From the NCBI RefSeq assembly GCF_900107845.1, contig NZ_FNRM01000005.1, positions 62,001-126,000 of the forward strand: a stretch of 64,000 bases of DNA, written 5' to 3'. Of this stretch, positions 28,498 to 38,361 are shown in pieces (the stretch's first letter is position 1; each line of letters begins with the position of its first letter). A program made the position numbers and the translations under genes. The stretch comes from Alkalimonas amylolytica. GTDB lineage: Bacteria; Pseudomonadota; Gammaproteobacteria; Enterobacterales; Alteromonadaceae. The notes under the pieces are model-generated. The model was not told where the DNA came from and did not search any database. It saw only the letters and a list, made by a program, of their open reading frames with translations.

Positions 28498-29871
28498 ATG
28501 GCATTAAATGTAGTGATACTGGCTGCCGGTAAAGGCACACGGATGAAATCGGACTTGCCCAAGGTATTGCACCGGGTGGCCGAGCGGCCCATGGTGCAGC
28601 ATGTGATTGATACTGCACGCGCTTTGGGCTCCGACAAGCCGCAGCTGGTGTATGGCTATGGCGCCGAAGCGTTAAAAAACGTCCTTGGGGAGCAGTCGCT
28701 GCACTGGGTACTGCAGGCTGAGCAGCTGGGCACCGGCCACGCGGTGGCACAGACGGTGCCGAATATCGCCGATGAGGATACCGTGCTGGTGCTCTACGGC
28801 GATGTGCCTTTAACCCGGCAGGAAACCTTGCAGCAACTGTTGGCAGTTAAACCCGCCAATGGCCTGGCCATTCTAACCGTCCATCTGACCCACCCAACCG
28901 GCTATGGGCGCATTGTGCGTGAAAACGGCAAAGTCGTTGGCATTGTTGAGCAAAAAGATGCCTCACCCGAGCAGCTGCAAATCAACGAAGTCAACAGCGG
29001 CATCATGGCGCTGCCCGGCAAGCAGTTAAAAGACTGGTTAAGCCGCTTATCGAACAACAATGCCCAGGGTGAATACTATCTAACAGACATCATCAGTATG
29101 GCACACGCCGAAGGCGTTGAAATTGCCACTGCCCAGCCGCAAGATCCGATGGAAGTGGAAGGTGCCAACAATCGGGTGCAGTTAGCCGCGTTAGAGCGCG
29201 CCTATCAGCAGCGTAAAGCGGAAGCCTTGATGCTGGCAGGTGCTAACCTGCGTGATCCTGCCCGTATCGATGTGCGCGGCAGCGTTGAAGTGGGCAACGA
29301 TGTGATGATCGACATCAATGTCATTTTTGAAGGCAAGGTCGTGCTAGGTAAAGGCGTGACCATAGGTGCCAACTGCATGTTAAAAGACTGTGTGATTGGC
29401 GATTACAGCGAAATCAAACCCAATTCCATGGTCGAGCAGTCGCAAGTTGGCGCGCACTGCTCGGTGGGCCCTTATGCCCGCTTGCGGCCCAACTCGGTAA
29501 TGCTGGACGACAGCCATGTCGGCAACTTTGTCGAGATGAAAAAAACCACCCTCGGTCAAGGCTCCAAGGCCAATCATCTGACTTACTTAGGCGATGCGGT
29601 GATAGGTGCCAAGGTCAATGTCGGTGCCGGTACCATTACCTGCAACTACGACGGTGCCAATAAGTTTGTTACCACCATCAAAGACGGTGCTTTTATTGGC
29701 TCAAACAGCGCCTTGGTGGCACCGGTCACGGTTGGCGAAAATGCCACCATAGCCGCCGGCTCGGTGCTGACCAAAGACGCCGGTGACCACGAACTGGTCG
29801 TCGCCCGTGCTAAACAGCGGCATATCACGGACTGGCAGCGGCCGGTGAAGCTGAGCTCCGGTAAAAAATAA
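28498..29871 (+). CDS. glmU: bifunctional UDP-N-acetylglucosamine pyrophosphorylase / glucosamine-1-phosphate N-acetyltransferase
   Basis: GlmU makes UDP-GlcNAc for peptidoglycan and lipopolysaccharide. The N-terminal uridylyltransferase domain has LAAGKGTRM at about residues 8-16, and the C-terminal half is the left-handed beta-helix acetyltransferase (repeats such as [16 protein letters not shown] and [14 protein letters not shown]). Length is 457 residues, standard. It is not next to atpC or glmS as in many relatives. Its TAA overlaps the ATG of a membrane winged-helix gene by one base, an unusual coupling for a cell-wall enzyme. Confidence 0.98.
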   Translation: MALNVVILAAGKGTRMKSDLPKVLHRVAERPMVQHVIDTARALGSDKPQLVYGYGAEALKNVLGEQSLHWVLQAEQLGTGHAVAQTVPNIADEDTVLVLYGDVPLTRQETLQQLLAVKPANGLAILTVHLTHPTGYGRIVRENGKVVGIVEQKDASPEQLQINEVNSGIMALPGKQLKDWLSRLSNNNAQGEYYLTDIISMAHAEGVEIATAQPQDPMEVEGANNRVQLAALERAYQQRKAEALMLAGANLRDPARIDVRGSVEVGNDVMIDINVIFEGKVVLGKGVTIGANCMLKDCVIGDYSEIKPNSMVEQSQVGAHCSVGPYARLRPNSVMLDDSHVGNFVEMKKTTLGQGSKANHLTYLGDAVIGAKVNVGAGTITCNYDGANKFVTTIKDGAFIGSNSALVAPVTVGENATIAAGSVLTKDAGDHELVVARAKQRHITDWQRPVKLSSGKK

Positions 29872-30560
29872 TGAAGTGGCTTGCAGTACTTCTAGTGTTG
29901 CTTTCAACGGGTGCTCAGGCACATTGCTTTAGTTTGGCTGAGACTGTTAGCTTCGGTTTTTGTGGTGAAGGCGGCACGGTTTACCCGTTGACTTGGGTGT
30001 TTATCCTTTGGTTGTTTGTGGTGATTACCTTTGGTCTGCTGCTTTTTAACCCCAGGGTGCATCTGCTGATTAAAGTAGTGCTCTTTATGTTGGCCTTGCC
30101 GGTAAGTCCGGTATTGCTGCCATCGCTGTTTGCTTTGCAGTGGTTGCAGCAGCGTTTGGGGTGGTTGCAGCCTTTGGCTGCACCAAAGCAGCAAGCGCAA
30201 GAGCCCGCTATGCTCGTTGCCGGAACGGGTATCGGCGGGCAAACGGACTTGCCAACACCATTGCTGCAGCTGGGACAGTGGCAGTTGAACCCGGTGACAC
30301 ACCAGCTTGGGGTGGAAGACGAGTGGCAAACGCTGGAGCCAAAAGTGTATCAATTGCTCGCCTATTTTATCGAGCATCAGGGTCGGGTGATCAGTCTGGA
30401 AGAGCTGCATCAAAATATCTGGACCGGTCAGGTGGTCACCGATACGGCGGTGCGGCGCAGCATCAGCAAATTACGCCACGCCTTAGGGGACACGGATGCG
30501 AAAAACCCGCGTTTTATCCACTCGGTGATGAAGCGTGGCTATCGCTTTGTTATGGATTAA
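29871..30560 (+). CDS. membrane protein with Cys-pair module fused to C-terminal winged helix (R3)
   Basis: In this 229-residue protein the usual CadC order is reversed. A signal-like hydrophobic N-terminus (1-17) precedes a loop with Cys19 and Cys31 around SFGFC, then two hydrophobic segments (about 43-60 and 66-95). A linker leads to an OmpR-type winged helix (about 130-229; LHQNIWTGQVVTDTAVRRSISKLRHAL, HSVMKRGYRFVMD). Simple topology prediction does not easily leave the DNA-binding part in the cytoplasm, so one segment may be re-entrant. The N-terminal module is paralogous to the separate protein at 30703. It starts inside the glmU stop (TAATG). Confidence 0.75.
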   Translation: MKWLAVLLVLLSTGAQAHCFSLAETVSFGFCGEGGTVYPLTWVFILWLFVVITFGLLLFNPRVHLLIKVVLFMLALPVSPVLLPSLFALQWLQQRLGWLQPLAAPKQQAQEPAMLVAGTGIGGQTDLPTPLLQLGQWQLNPVTHQLGVEDEWQTLEPKVYQLLAYFIEHQGRVISLEELHQNIWTGQVVTDTAVRRSISKLRHALGDTDAKNPRFIHSVMKRGYRFVMD

Positions 30561-30702
30561 CTTATTGAGAGTAAACAAGGTTATAGCTTGGTAGCAACTC
30601 CTTCCACGCTAAGTACACCCTTGGTTGTCGTGATTATCAAGCGCTGGGGGTAGCCTGCTGGCATCGGCTGACACAGGGTCAGTCAGAGCAGGAGGACTAC
30701 CC

Positions 30703-31068
30703 ATGGATATCTTAACACTCATCAATATTAGTGCTGAATTGGGCACTATCGTCACCAGCAGCCTTGAAACCGCCAGCAACACACAAGTTGTCACAACAAC
30801 TGAGCCAGCAGCAAGCGGCCCTTGTTATCGACAGGGCAGCTTTAGTTTTGGCAATTGCAGTATGTCTGAAGCCGCAACATCGGCTGGCGCCACCAGTTTT
30901 AGTTGGCTGTGGCTGAATGTACTCTTTGCCATGATGTTGTTACGGCGTGATATTCACCGCTTTTGGAAAGTCGCCACTTTCCTGTTTGGCTTACCGGGCA
31001 CCGTCCTGATTGCGGGCTTCTTGTGGTTGATGCGCCGAAGTCGTGCTGCAACGGATTCTGGCCGTTAG
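30703..31068 (+). CDS. small membrane protein with Cys-SFG-Cys module
   Basis: The 121 residues contain a Thr/Ser-rich N-terminus, Cys41 and Cys52 around SFSFGNC, and two hydrophobic segments (about 65-80 and 88-110). The order C...SFGxC, WLWL segment, HxxxKVxxFxxxLP closely follows the N-terminal half of the R3 protein, so the two are paralogues, one with and one without a DNA-binding domain. AGGAGG at 30689-30694 gives a strong start. It lies between two winged-helix regulators. No known family or function; a redox or ligand-sensing partner is conceivable. Confidence 0.65.
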   Translation: MDILTLINISAELGTIVTSSLETASNTQVVTTTEPAASGPCYRQGSFSFGNCSMSEAATSAGATSFSWLWLNVLFAMMLLRRDIHRFWKVATFLFGLPGTVLIAGFLWLMRRSRAATDSGR

Positions 31069-31074
31069 AGCCCG

Positions 31075-31107
31075 ATAAGCGACTTACCAGTTGACGTGGC
31101 GTTGGTA
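31075..31107 (+). promoter_or_regulatory. ATAAGCGAC element (copy C) with TTACCA/TGGTAA inverted repeat
   Basis: The third copy of ATAAGCGAC (31075-31083) lies 81 bases before regulator R4. Unlike copies A and B the downstream part is five bases shorter and has no good -10, but TTACCA (31084-31089) and TGGTAA (31103-31108) form an inverted repeat. It may be a binding site rather than a promoter. Confidence 0.3.
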
Positions 31108-31164
31108 ATTTAGTTTGCTTGTCGATGCAGCTGCGGTAACATCTGATTATGGTGTGTTGAGTTT

Positions 31165-33330
31165 TTGAGTGCTGTGTCTAACATCGTTGTTGGTGATTAC
31201 ATCCTGGATACGGAGCAGCAACTGCTGTTTCAACAGCAGCAAGAAGTAGCGATTGAACCAAAAGCCTTCGCCTTGCTGCTGTATTTGTATCAGCATCGTG
31301 AGCGCTATGTCAGTTTAGAAGAGTTGCACCAGCAGGTCTGGACTGACCGGGTGGTCAGTGATTCCGCCGTGCGCAGTTGCATTAAAAAGCTGCGCACCGT
31401 GCTGGATGATCATGATGTTCGCCAACCGCGCTATATCAAGTCGGTCGCCAAGCGTGGTTATAAACTGGTTTGTCCGGTATGTGAGATTGAGGCAGAACCA
31501 GCGATGGAGGCAGCTACAGTAGCCGATATTGCAACGACGACTCCTGCTCTGGCTTCCGGCTCACCGGCTATCGTGATGGCAAAGCGCCCTGCTAAATTAA
31601 CCCCATGGCTAATACTGTCTGGTGTTGCACTGGTGCTGCTGTGGTTGCTGTTGCTATGGCTTCAGGCTTCCAATACTGCTGAGCAATTACCACCATCGCC
31701 ATTAGCAAGCCAGTTACCATCCAGCTTACTACTATCGGGCCAGCATATTTCCACCCCGGCCGGAGAAAAGCGTGGTCTGGCCTTGTCCCCGGATGGGGCC
31801 TACCTGGCATTTCTCGGCCGCTCCAATCAGAGTGAACCTTGGCAAATTTATCTGATGGATCGCCAAAGCCGCGATATTCGCCTGTTGCCTACGGCTGCGC
31901 AGCAGCCAAGCCTATTGGCATTTGCTGATCATCAATCCATTTTTGTGGTTGATGCGCTGATGGGTGACTCCACTATTTATCGTTTGCAACTGGATACCGC
32001 TATGCAGCTCGTGGCTGAGCAAAAAGTGGCGGCTTTTCCTTTTATTGGTCACTTGAGCCCGGCAACCGGAGAAAACAGCTGGTTAATTAACGCTGCAGAT
32101 GGCCTGCAAAAGCCGGTTACGTTGTATCGCTGGCAATGGGGAAGTGATCAGCCAGAACTGTGGCAGGCGCGTAGTAGCGCTATAGATCATATTTATCGTT
32201 CGATGCTTTCACCTTCGGGTCAACGTTTGGCCAGTGCGATTGCTGTCAATGCTGTTGAATTTCGGTTAGAAATTCAGGATCTTCGGTCAAGTCGACAGAT
32301 CTTGTACTCAGTGAAAACGTTAGGCACGCTCTTTAGGCTCGAATGGTTGGATGAAGAGTCGCTTATTTTACTGGATGACAAGCAGGGGCTGATACTCCTT
32401 GATCTGCCGTCACAGAGTCAGCAGGTCATCATGGCGCATGGTGACGAAAAAATTGAAGACTTTTCCATTATAGGAACGGAGAGGCGGCTGTTGGTACTGC
32501 GGAATGAGTTTTTGTCAGAGCCGTTGTTTTATGAGTTGCTGCCTGGTGCAGGCTTCGCTCTCGATCGTATTGTCAAGGTGCCCACTGGTATCCGAATGGT
32601 GAATTACGCCGAGAACGAAAGGTATTTGGGCGTTGTACAAGACCAAGATACCCGGATGCTCGTGCAATACGCTCAGCATGGCGGTAGCAAAGAGGTGCTG
32701 TTCAGTGCACAGCAGCGTATTGAGCTGTTGGATTATCATGCCAAACAGGCTGCATTGCTGTTGAAGGTCGGCCAGCAACTGATGGTGCTTAATCTAAACA
32801 CTAAGCTGATTGAGTTTGTCCCTACGTCACAAAGTTTACTCGATCACCATGCTGCTTTTTCGCTGGATGGAAACCTTGTTTATTTCGGCCAGCTGATAGC
32901 TGGAGAGTGGCAGCTGCACCAATTTGAGCGCTTTACTCAGCAAAGCCGGGTTTTGCTAAAGGGGTATCGCTCACTGCGGGAAGCGCCGGATGGCTATCTT
33001 GCGGCAACAGGCCAGGGGGACTTGTATCGGTTGGATCCGCAGTTACGGCCAATTAAATCACTGGGACAACGCATCAACACCGAGTTTGTCAGTCGCTGGT
33101 ATGTGCGGCAGCACAAGCTGATCTGGAGTGATTTTGACTTAGCATATACCTGGTTAAACCAGCTAGATTTGGTCAGTGGTGAGTTGCAGCAACGCCGTTT
33201 TGCTTTTGAGGAAATGCATCCGCTTTTTGCCATGAGTCAGGATGGCAGCCGTGTGTTGGGGTTTAGCCGTCGCACGCGAACGACCAATCTGGTCGAAGTA
33301 GACTTACCCGCCCAGTTCTTTACGCCTTAG
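31165..33330 (+). CDS. CadC/ToxR-like membrane regulator with beta-propeller sensor domain (R4)
   Basis: This protein of about 721 residues has an N-terminal winged helix (about 8-105; LHQQVWTDRVVSDSAVRSCIKKLRTVL, then YIKSVAKRGYKLV), a membrane helix near 150-172 (PWLILSGVALVLLWLLLLWL) and about 540 residues of periplasmic propeller-like repeats (GLALSPDGAYLAF). It has the same layout as R1 and R2. The start is uncertain: TTG 31165 or GTG 31174, neither with a good ribosome site. The genes downstream encode a MacAB-like exporter in the same direction, which this regulator may control. Confidence 0.83.
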   Translation: MSAVSNIVVGDYILDTEQQLLFQQQQEVAIEPKAFALLLYLYQHRERYVSLEELHQQVWTDRVVSDSAVRSCIKKLRTVLDDHDVRQPRYIKSVAKRGYKLVCPVCEIEAEPAMEAATVADIATTTPALASGSPAIVMAKRPAKLTPWLILSGVALVLLWLLLLWLQASNTAEQLPPSPLASQLPSSLLLSGQHISTPAGEKRGLALSPDGAYLAFLGRSNQSEPWQIYLMDRQSRDIRLLPTAAQQPSLLAFADHQSIFVVDALMGDSTIYRLQLDTAMQLVAEQKVAAFPFIGHLSPATGENSWLINAADGLQKPVTLYRWQWGSDQPELWQARSSAIDHIYRSMLSPSGQRLASAIAVNAVEFRLEIQDLRSSRQILYSVKTLGTLFRLEWLDEESLILLDDKQGLILLDLPSQSQQVIMAHGDEKIEDFSIIGTERRLLVLRNEFLSEPLFYELLPGAGFALDRIVKVPTGIRMVNYAENERYLGVVQDQDTRMLVQYAQHGGSKEVLFSAQQRIELLDYHAKQAALLLKVGQQLMVLNLNTKLIEFVPTSQSLLDHHAAFSLDGNLVYFGQLIAGEWQLHQFERFTQQSRVLLKGYRSLREAPDGYLAATGQGDLYRLDPQLRPIKSLGQRINTEFVSRWYVRQHKLIWSDFDLAYTWLNQLDLVSGELQQRRFAFEEMHPLFAMSQDGSRVLGFSRRTRTTNLVEVDLPAQFFTP

Positions 33331-33488
33331 CCCTCGCTGTATGGTCTTTTTCTTAGCGTTTTCATGAAATTAAATAGCGTGATCGCGTGGTGATAAAAAA
33401 GCGATCATAAATTTATTGTGTTCACTCCCCTTTATTCATACCATCAAATGTAAAAAATAATACACCATAGGTGAATTTAGGGAGTGCT

Positions 33489-34718
33489 ATGAAAACCAAT
33501 CTAAGTACGCTGGTCTACAGCGCTGTTGGTTTGGTGTCTGCTCTATTGCTGATCAGCGGCTGGACCATCGGCTTTGCCGGTGGTTTGCACTATATCAGCG
33601 CGGCCAGTGTCAGCGTGGCGACAGTGCAAAGTGGCGATTTTACCCAGCGTGTGACCGGCTATGGCAGTTTGCAATCGCAAAATCAGCGCTTGCTGACCGC
33701 CAGCAGCATGGCAACGGTGGATGAAATCAAGCTGCGCCCGGGTGCTGTGGTCGAGCCGGATACGGTGATCCTGACCTTAAAAAACCCTGCCTTGGAAATT
33801 GCCGCCCAGCAGGCGCTGGCCAATCTGCACAACAAGCGCAGCAACAGCCGCCGGCTGGCGCTGGAGCAGCAGCGCGAAATTCTGGAGCAAAGCTCGCGCC
33901 TGGCGGAACTGAAATCCGATTCTGAACTGGCCGCCTTGCAGGTTGAAGCCGAAGCTCCGCTGGCCGCAGCCGGCATTATTTCGGCGATGGATGCCAGGCG
34001 CAGCCGGGCCCGCGCCGATCAACTGGCCGAGCGTTATCAATTGGAGCAACAAAAGCTCGCCACCCTGCAGGAAGTGCATCAGCAGTATTTATTGATCCAG
34101 CAAGAAGATATCCAGCAAGCAGAAGCCGAGCTGAGTAATGCTACCAGTCAGTTGCAACAACTGGTAGTACGGGCAGGGTTAGCTGGTGTGCTGCAGCGCT
34201 TGCCGGTCAGTTTAGGCCAGAGCGTGAATGTTGGCGATCAGCTGGCACTGGTTGGCAGTTTGTCTCCTCTTATAGCCGAAGTTAAAGTGCCACAGATGCA
34301 GGTACGGTTGCTACAGGCGGGTGCCATTGCTGAAGTCGATACCCGCCATGGCATTGTCACCGGTCAGGTGGTGCGGATAGACCCTGTGGTAGCCGATGGC
34401 GCTGTGCAGGTGGATATTTTATTGCCCGAGCAATTATCCGCCGATATCCGGCCGATGCAGATGGTGGATGCGCGTATTCATGGCCAAAGTCGTGGTCAGG
34501 TCAGCTTTGTCGACCGCCCGGCCGGGGTGGCGGAAGATGCGCGGGTCGAGCTGTTTAAACTGGATGCCAATCAAGTGGCCAGTCGGGTACCGGTGCAATT
34601 TGGTAAGGCTTCTGGCCAGCAAATCGAAGTGGTGTCGGGCTTAAACCCGGGCGACCGTATTATTATCAGCGATCTGCAGCTCGATAGCAGCGTGCGGCAA
34701 CTGAAACTGACTCAGTAA
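33489..34718 (+). CDS. periplasmic adaptor subunit of ABC efflux pump (HlyD/MacA-like)
   Basis: The 409 residues comprise one N-terminal membrane helix, a lipoyl-like/beta-barrel region and a long coiled-coil hairpin (about residues 105-225, rich in Leu/Gln/Glu heptads), then returning lipoyl and barrel segments (GVLQRLPVSLGQSVNVGDQLALVG). This is the standard periplasmic adaptor layout bridging an inner-membrane transporter to an outer-membrane channel. ATG 33489 with GGGAG upstream is preferred to a GTG six codons earlier. The ABC ATPase gene follows after 10 bases. Confidence 0.88.
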   Translation: MKTNLSTLVYSAVGLVSALLLISGWTIGFAGGLHYISAASVSVATVQSGDFTQRVTGYGSLQSQNQRLLTASSMATVDEIKLRPGAVVEPDTVILTLKNPALEIAAQQALANLHNKRSNSRRLALEQQREILEQSSRLAELKSDSELAALQVEAEAPLAAAGIISAMDARRSRARADQLAERYQLEQQKLATLQEVHQQYLLIQQEDIQQAEAELSNATSQLQQLVVRAGLAGVLQRLPVSLGQSVNVGDQLALVGSLSPLIAEVKVPQMQVRLLQAGAIAEVDTRHGIVTGQVVRIDPVVADGAVQVDILLPEQLSADIRPMQMVDARIHGQSRGQVSFVDRPAGVAEDARVELFKLDANQVASRVPVQFGKASGQQIEVVSGLNPGDRIIISDLQLDSSVRQLKLTQ

Positions 34719-34728
34719 GGATTGGACG

Positions 34729-35442
34729 ATGAAAACCGATGTACTCAAAGTAAAACAACTCAAAAAAATCTTTCAATCCGGCCAGCAACAGCAAGCGGTG
34801 CTTAATGGGGTTAGTTTCAGCGTGCAGCAAGGCGACTACGTGGCGATTTGCGGCCCCTCTGGCTGCGGTAAATCCACCCTGCTGAATATTCTTGGCTTGC
34901 TGGATACCGCCGATGGCGGTGAATACTACATTGATGGCCTCTTGGTATCCGATATGAACGCCGAGCAACGGGCGCAGATGCGCAGCCGCCGTATCGGCTT
35001 CGTGTTTCAGGCCTTCAATCTGATTGATGAATACACGGTACTGGATAATGTTGCCCTGCCGCTGAAATACCGTGGCGATAGCATCCGGCAGCGCCAGGCG
35101 CGGGCGCTGCAGTGTCTGGAGAAAGTTGGACTGGCCGATAAAGCCGCGCTTTTCCCCAACCAGTTATCCGGTGGTCAGCAGCAGCGGGTGTCGATTGCCC
35201 GGGCGCTGGCGGCCGACTCCGGCATTATGCTGGTGGATGAGCCGACCGGAAACCTGGACTCTAAAAATGGCGATGCGGTGATGGCGCTGCTGGCCGATTT
35301 GCACCAGCAGGGCACCACCATCGTACTGGTCACCCACGACCCCCGCTACGCCACCATGGCGCACCGGCAAATTCATTTGTTGGATGGTCAGGTGGTGTCA
35401 GCAGAAACAGTTCACGCTGAACAGCAGGAGAGTGCTGCATGA
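34729..35442 (+). CDS. ABC transporter ATP-binding protein (MacB/LolD family)
   Basis: This 237-residue ATPase has Walker A GPSGCGKST at about residues 42-50, the Q-loop VFQAFNLIDEYTVLDNVALPL typical of MacB/LolD ATPases, signature LSGGQQQRVSIARAL and Walker B GIMLVDEPTGNLDSKNGD. It pairs with the FtsX-type permease whose start overlaps its stop by four bases. Such ATPases drive export of peptides, lipids or macrolides by a mechanotransmission mechanism. No outer-membrane TolC gene is present in the window. Confidence 0.92.
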   Translation: MKTDVLKVKQLKKIFQSGQQQQAVLNGVSFSVQQGDYVAICGPSGCGKSTLLNILGLLDTADGGEYYIDGLLVSDMNAEQRAQMRSRRIGFVFQAFNLIDEYTVLDNVALPLKYRGDSIRQRQARALQCLEKVGLADKAALFPNQLSGGQQQRVSIARALAADSGIMLVDEPTGNLDSKNGDAVMALLADLHQQGTTIVLVTHDPRYATMAHRQIHLLDGQVVSAETVHAEQQESAA

Positions 35443-37847
35443 ACTGGCAGATGATTTGGCGCAGCTTTCTGCAAGCCCGGCAATACTATTTGACCGTCGT
35501 GGTCAGCCTGGTGTTTACCCTGACCTTGCTGTTTAGTGTGCTAAGTTTGGTCAATATTACCTTCTTTGCGCCCCTGCCTTATCACAATGATCGCGAGCTT
35601 TATTTTGTCGGCGGTGAGCTGAATTATCAGGGGGCCGTGCATCAAGCCAGCAATGTACAGACTTTGTTTGACCTGCAGGAAAAAAGTCAGTTGCTGCAGC
35701 AGATGGCGGTGTATTTTAGCTTTCAAACCGATTACAAACTGCTGGATCAGCCAACACGGCCAAGAGTTCCGGTACTGTTTGGCGCGCACGATATTTTTGA
35801 GGTGATGGGGGTAGAGCCTTTATTAGGACGACTTTTTAACGAGCAAGAACAAATGGGCAATAAGCAGCCCTCGGTGGTACTGAGCCAAGCCATCTGGCAG
35901 CAGCATTATGGCGGTCGTCCGGATATTGTTGGCCAAAGCATTCAACTCAATCAGCGCCAGTTTACCGTAATTGGGGTGGTGAAGCAGGCGCTGGAGTTGC
36001 CGGGTTTTACCGATGCGCATGAAGCCATCTGGCTGCCGCTGGATATGGATGAGTTTGTTGATATTCGCGGTTTTGATGGCTACTCGGGAGGTTTTGCTGG
36101 GCTAGGCAGGTTAAAACCTGGAGTTAGCGCGCAGGAGGCCAATGCCGAAGCTTATCAGCTGCTGAAGCAAGCCTCTGCAGAGCGGCATCCTGACTTTCAG
36201 GGGGTGTTTGAGTATTACGGCAAAGTGGTGCCACTGCGCCAACAAATTCAGGGCGAGTCCGGTCGTTTGGTGCTGATGCTGCTGGCCGGTGTGTCGCTGC
36301 TGACGTTAATTGCACTGGTGAACTTATCCAGCATGCAGCTGGCTCGGGCAGTCAAGCGGCTGCAGCCGCTGGCGGTTTGCTATGCCTTTGGTGCCAGTAA
36401 AAAGCAAATGTTTCTGCAGGTGTTTCGCCACAATATCGCCTTGCTGGCCGGTGCCGGCTTACTGGCGCTGCTGCTGACCTGGCTGGGCTTTGGCGTCATT
36501 GCCAGTGTGGCCAGCGAGCAATTGGCACGCATCAGTGCGCTGCGTATTGATGGCATGATGTTGCTGTTCACAGCCCTGGTGCTACTGGGAATAGCCTTGC
36601 TGTTTAGCTGGATTGAGCTCAGCGGCGTGCGCGAACAGCAGTTGATGGCCAGTTTGCAAAGCAGCGGCAAAGGGGCCGGCAAGCAGCTCAAGCAAGGAGT
36701 GGCGCACAGTTTAATCGGGGTGCAGCTGATGCTGTCCTTGCTGGTGCTGCTGGCGACCGCCCATGTGTTTGTTGCCGCCTGGACGGAAGCCAATCGACCC
36801 ACTGGTATCGATAGCAGCGGTCTGTGGTCGCTTACCGTCAATTACAGCGATTTGGACAACCGCGAGCAGCGGCAAAACCTGCATCGTGCTTTAATGCAAA
36901 ATCTGGCTGCCTTGCCCAAGGTGCAGGAAGTTACTGCTGTATCCGAGCCGCGCGCCCCCCGGGTGCGTAATCAGGATACGGTTAACAATGCGCAAGGGGA
37001 AGTCATCACCTCGGCCCGTATCATTCGGGTGCTGCCAGGTTATTTCCAAAATTACGGCCTGACACTGACTGGTCAGGACTTTACTGCTGAGCAGGTGGGG
37101 CTGGAGCATTACACGCTGATTGTTAATCAGCGACTGGCCGATCGCATTGCCCGCACCACCGGCAAGCCTGCGCTGGGGCAAACGCTATCCATTTACCAGG
37201 ACAGTACCCAGCGGCCGATTATTGCGGTGGTGGCCAATACCAACTTTCCCGGCGATCCAGGTTATGAGGTGGATGAAGTCTATTACCCGGCAGAAAACCC
37301 CGGCTGGCGTGACTACAGCTATCTGCTGAAGCTCAATCCCGGTGATACCCTAACCGATACCGCCTTGCTCGAGCTGTTACGTCAGCAAGATCCGCGACTC
37401 GATTTGATTGAGCTCACCACAGTAGAGGCCGCTTTTGCCCGCTTTTCGCTATCGCACCGGCTGGCGGCGGCTTTGGCCGCAACCTTGGCACTGATGAGCT
37501 TATTGACGGTGCTGGCCGGTATTGCCGGTATAGTGAGTTATCTGGTGCAGGCTCGGCGGTATCAGCTGGGGGTAGAAATGGCGATGGGGGCCAGCTTAAA
37601 ACAATTGCTTAAAGACAACCTGGTTAAGCTGGCGCAGCCAATAGCGGCGGCACTGCTGCTCGGCTTTTCCTGCTTCTTTTTCCTGGCCGGCATCAGCCGC
37701 ACCCAACCCGAATTGATGTTTCAGGCCAACTGGTTGTTGGTAACGGCCTTGCTGGCGCTACTGGCATTGGCCGCCCTGCTCTGCAGCTTTGTGCCGCTGC
37801 GCCGGGTGCTGCTGACCGATCCGGTGAAAGCGCTGCGCAATGAGTGA
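35439..37847 (+). CDS. ABC permease with two MacB/FtsX-type modules
   Basis: At 802 residues this permease is about twice the size of a MacB transmembrane subunit. An N-terminal helix (about 15-40) and a periplasmic MacB_PCD-like domain (40-270) precede three helices (about 275-400). A second unit follows: a helix near 425, a periplasmic domain and three helices (about 665-800), ending in PLRRVLLTDPVKALRNE, the FtsX-family tail. This matches the long antimicrobial-peptide-type ABC permeases seen in Bacteroidetes and some gammaproteobacteria. It overlaps the ATPase gene (ATGA) and the next small gene (8 bases). Confidence 0.9.
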   Translation: MNWQMIWRSFLQARQYYLTVVVSLVFTLTLLFSVLSLVNITFFAPLPYHNDRELYFVGGELNYQGAVHQASNVQTLFDLQEKSQLLQQMAVYFSFQTDYKLLDQPTRPRVPVLFGAHDIFEVMGVEPLLGRLFNEQEQMGNKQPSVVLSQAIWQQHYGGRPDIVGQSIQLNQRQFTVIGVVKQALELPGFTDAHEAIWLPLDMDEFVDIRGFDGYSGGFAGLGRLKPGVSAQEANAEAYQLLKQASAERHPDFQGVFEYYGKVVPLRQQIQGESGRLVLMLLAGVSLLTLIALVNLSSMQLARAVKRLQPLAVCYAFGASKKQMFLQVFRHNIALLAGAGLLALLLTWLGFGVIASVASEQLARISALRIDGMMLLFTALVLLGIALLFSWIELSGVREQQLMASLQSSGKGAGKQLKQGVAHSLIGVQLMLSLLVLLATAHVFVAAWTEANRPTGIDSSGLWSLTVNYSDLDNREQRQNLHRALMQNLAALPKVQEVTAVSEPRAPRVRNQDTVNNAQGEVITSARIIRVLPGYFQNYGLTLTGQDFTAEQVGLEHYTLIVNQRLADRIARTTGKPALGQTLSIYQDSTQRPIIAVVANTNFPGDPGYEVDEVYYPAENPGWRDYSYLLKLNPGDTLTDTALLELLRQQDPRLDLIELTTVEAAFARFSLSHRLAAALAATLALMSLLTVLAGIAGIVSYLVQARRYQLGVEMAMGASLKQLLKDNLVKLAQPIAAALLLGFSCFFFLAGISRTQPELMFQANWLLVTALLALLALAALLCSFVPLRRVLLTDPVKALRNE

Positions 37848-38361
37848 TAATAAAATGAGTGAACCTGGCAAGAAAACCGTCAATTGGGAAAAGTACACCG
37901 CGCTCAGCTCGATGCTGGTTGCGGTTTGTGCGCTGGTCATTTCCATCTGGCAAAGTTACAGCATCCAGCAGCACAATAAGTTGTCGCTGCGGCCTTATTT
38001 GGAGGCGCACAGTAATTTAGATGAAGATGGAAGTTGGGATCTTTATATCCATAATCAAGGGATGGGGCCCGCACAAGTAATTGCAGTGCATTTTGAAGTG
38101 GATGGAAAGCCCTATCCAAATCGTGAAGAATTCCTTTTGGCGCTTGGCGAGCTACCTGAATGCTATGCTAGGGGGAATATTGATCGTTTTTATAAAGTAG
38201 GAGATAGACAGATGGCATTTCGTGCCCAGAAAGAATCCTGCTTTAAGACTGAACCAGAACTTTTGATGATGTTTAGCCGTGTGCACATTGTACTGGAATA
38301 TCAGTCACTTTATGGTGAAAGCTATCGGTTGGTGATCGGTGGGCAGCAATATGCTGGTTAG
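37840..38361 (+). CDS. uncharacterised single-pass membrane protein
   Basis: The 173 residues have a short cytoplasmic start, one membrane helix (about residues 21-40, SSMLVAVCALVISIWQSYSI) and a beta-rich soluble domain (RPYLEAHSNLDEDGSWDLYIHNQGMGPAQV...). The domain resembles small membrane proteins with an immunoglobulin-like fold and no known role. It overlaps the permease gene by eight bases, so it is probably part of the exporter operon. The second half is visibly more AT-rich than the genes around it, hinting at a separate origin. Confidence 0.65.
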   Translation: MSDNKMSEPGKKTVNWEKYTALSSMLVAVCALVISIWQSYSIQQHNKLSLRPYLEAHSNLDEDGSWDLYIHNQGMGPAQVIAVHFEVDGKPYPNREEFLLALGELPECYARGNIDRFYKVGDRQMAFRAQKESCFKTEPELLMMFSRVHIVLEYQSLYGESYRLVIGGQQYAG

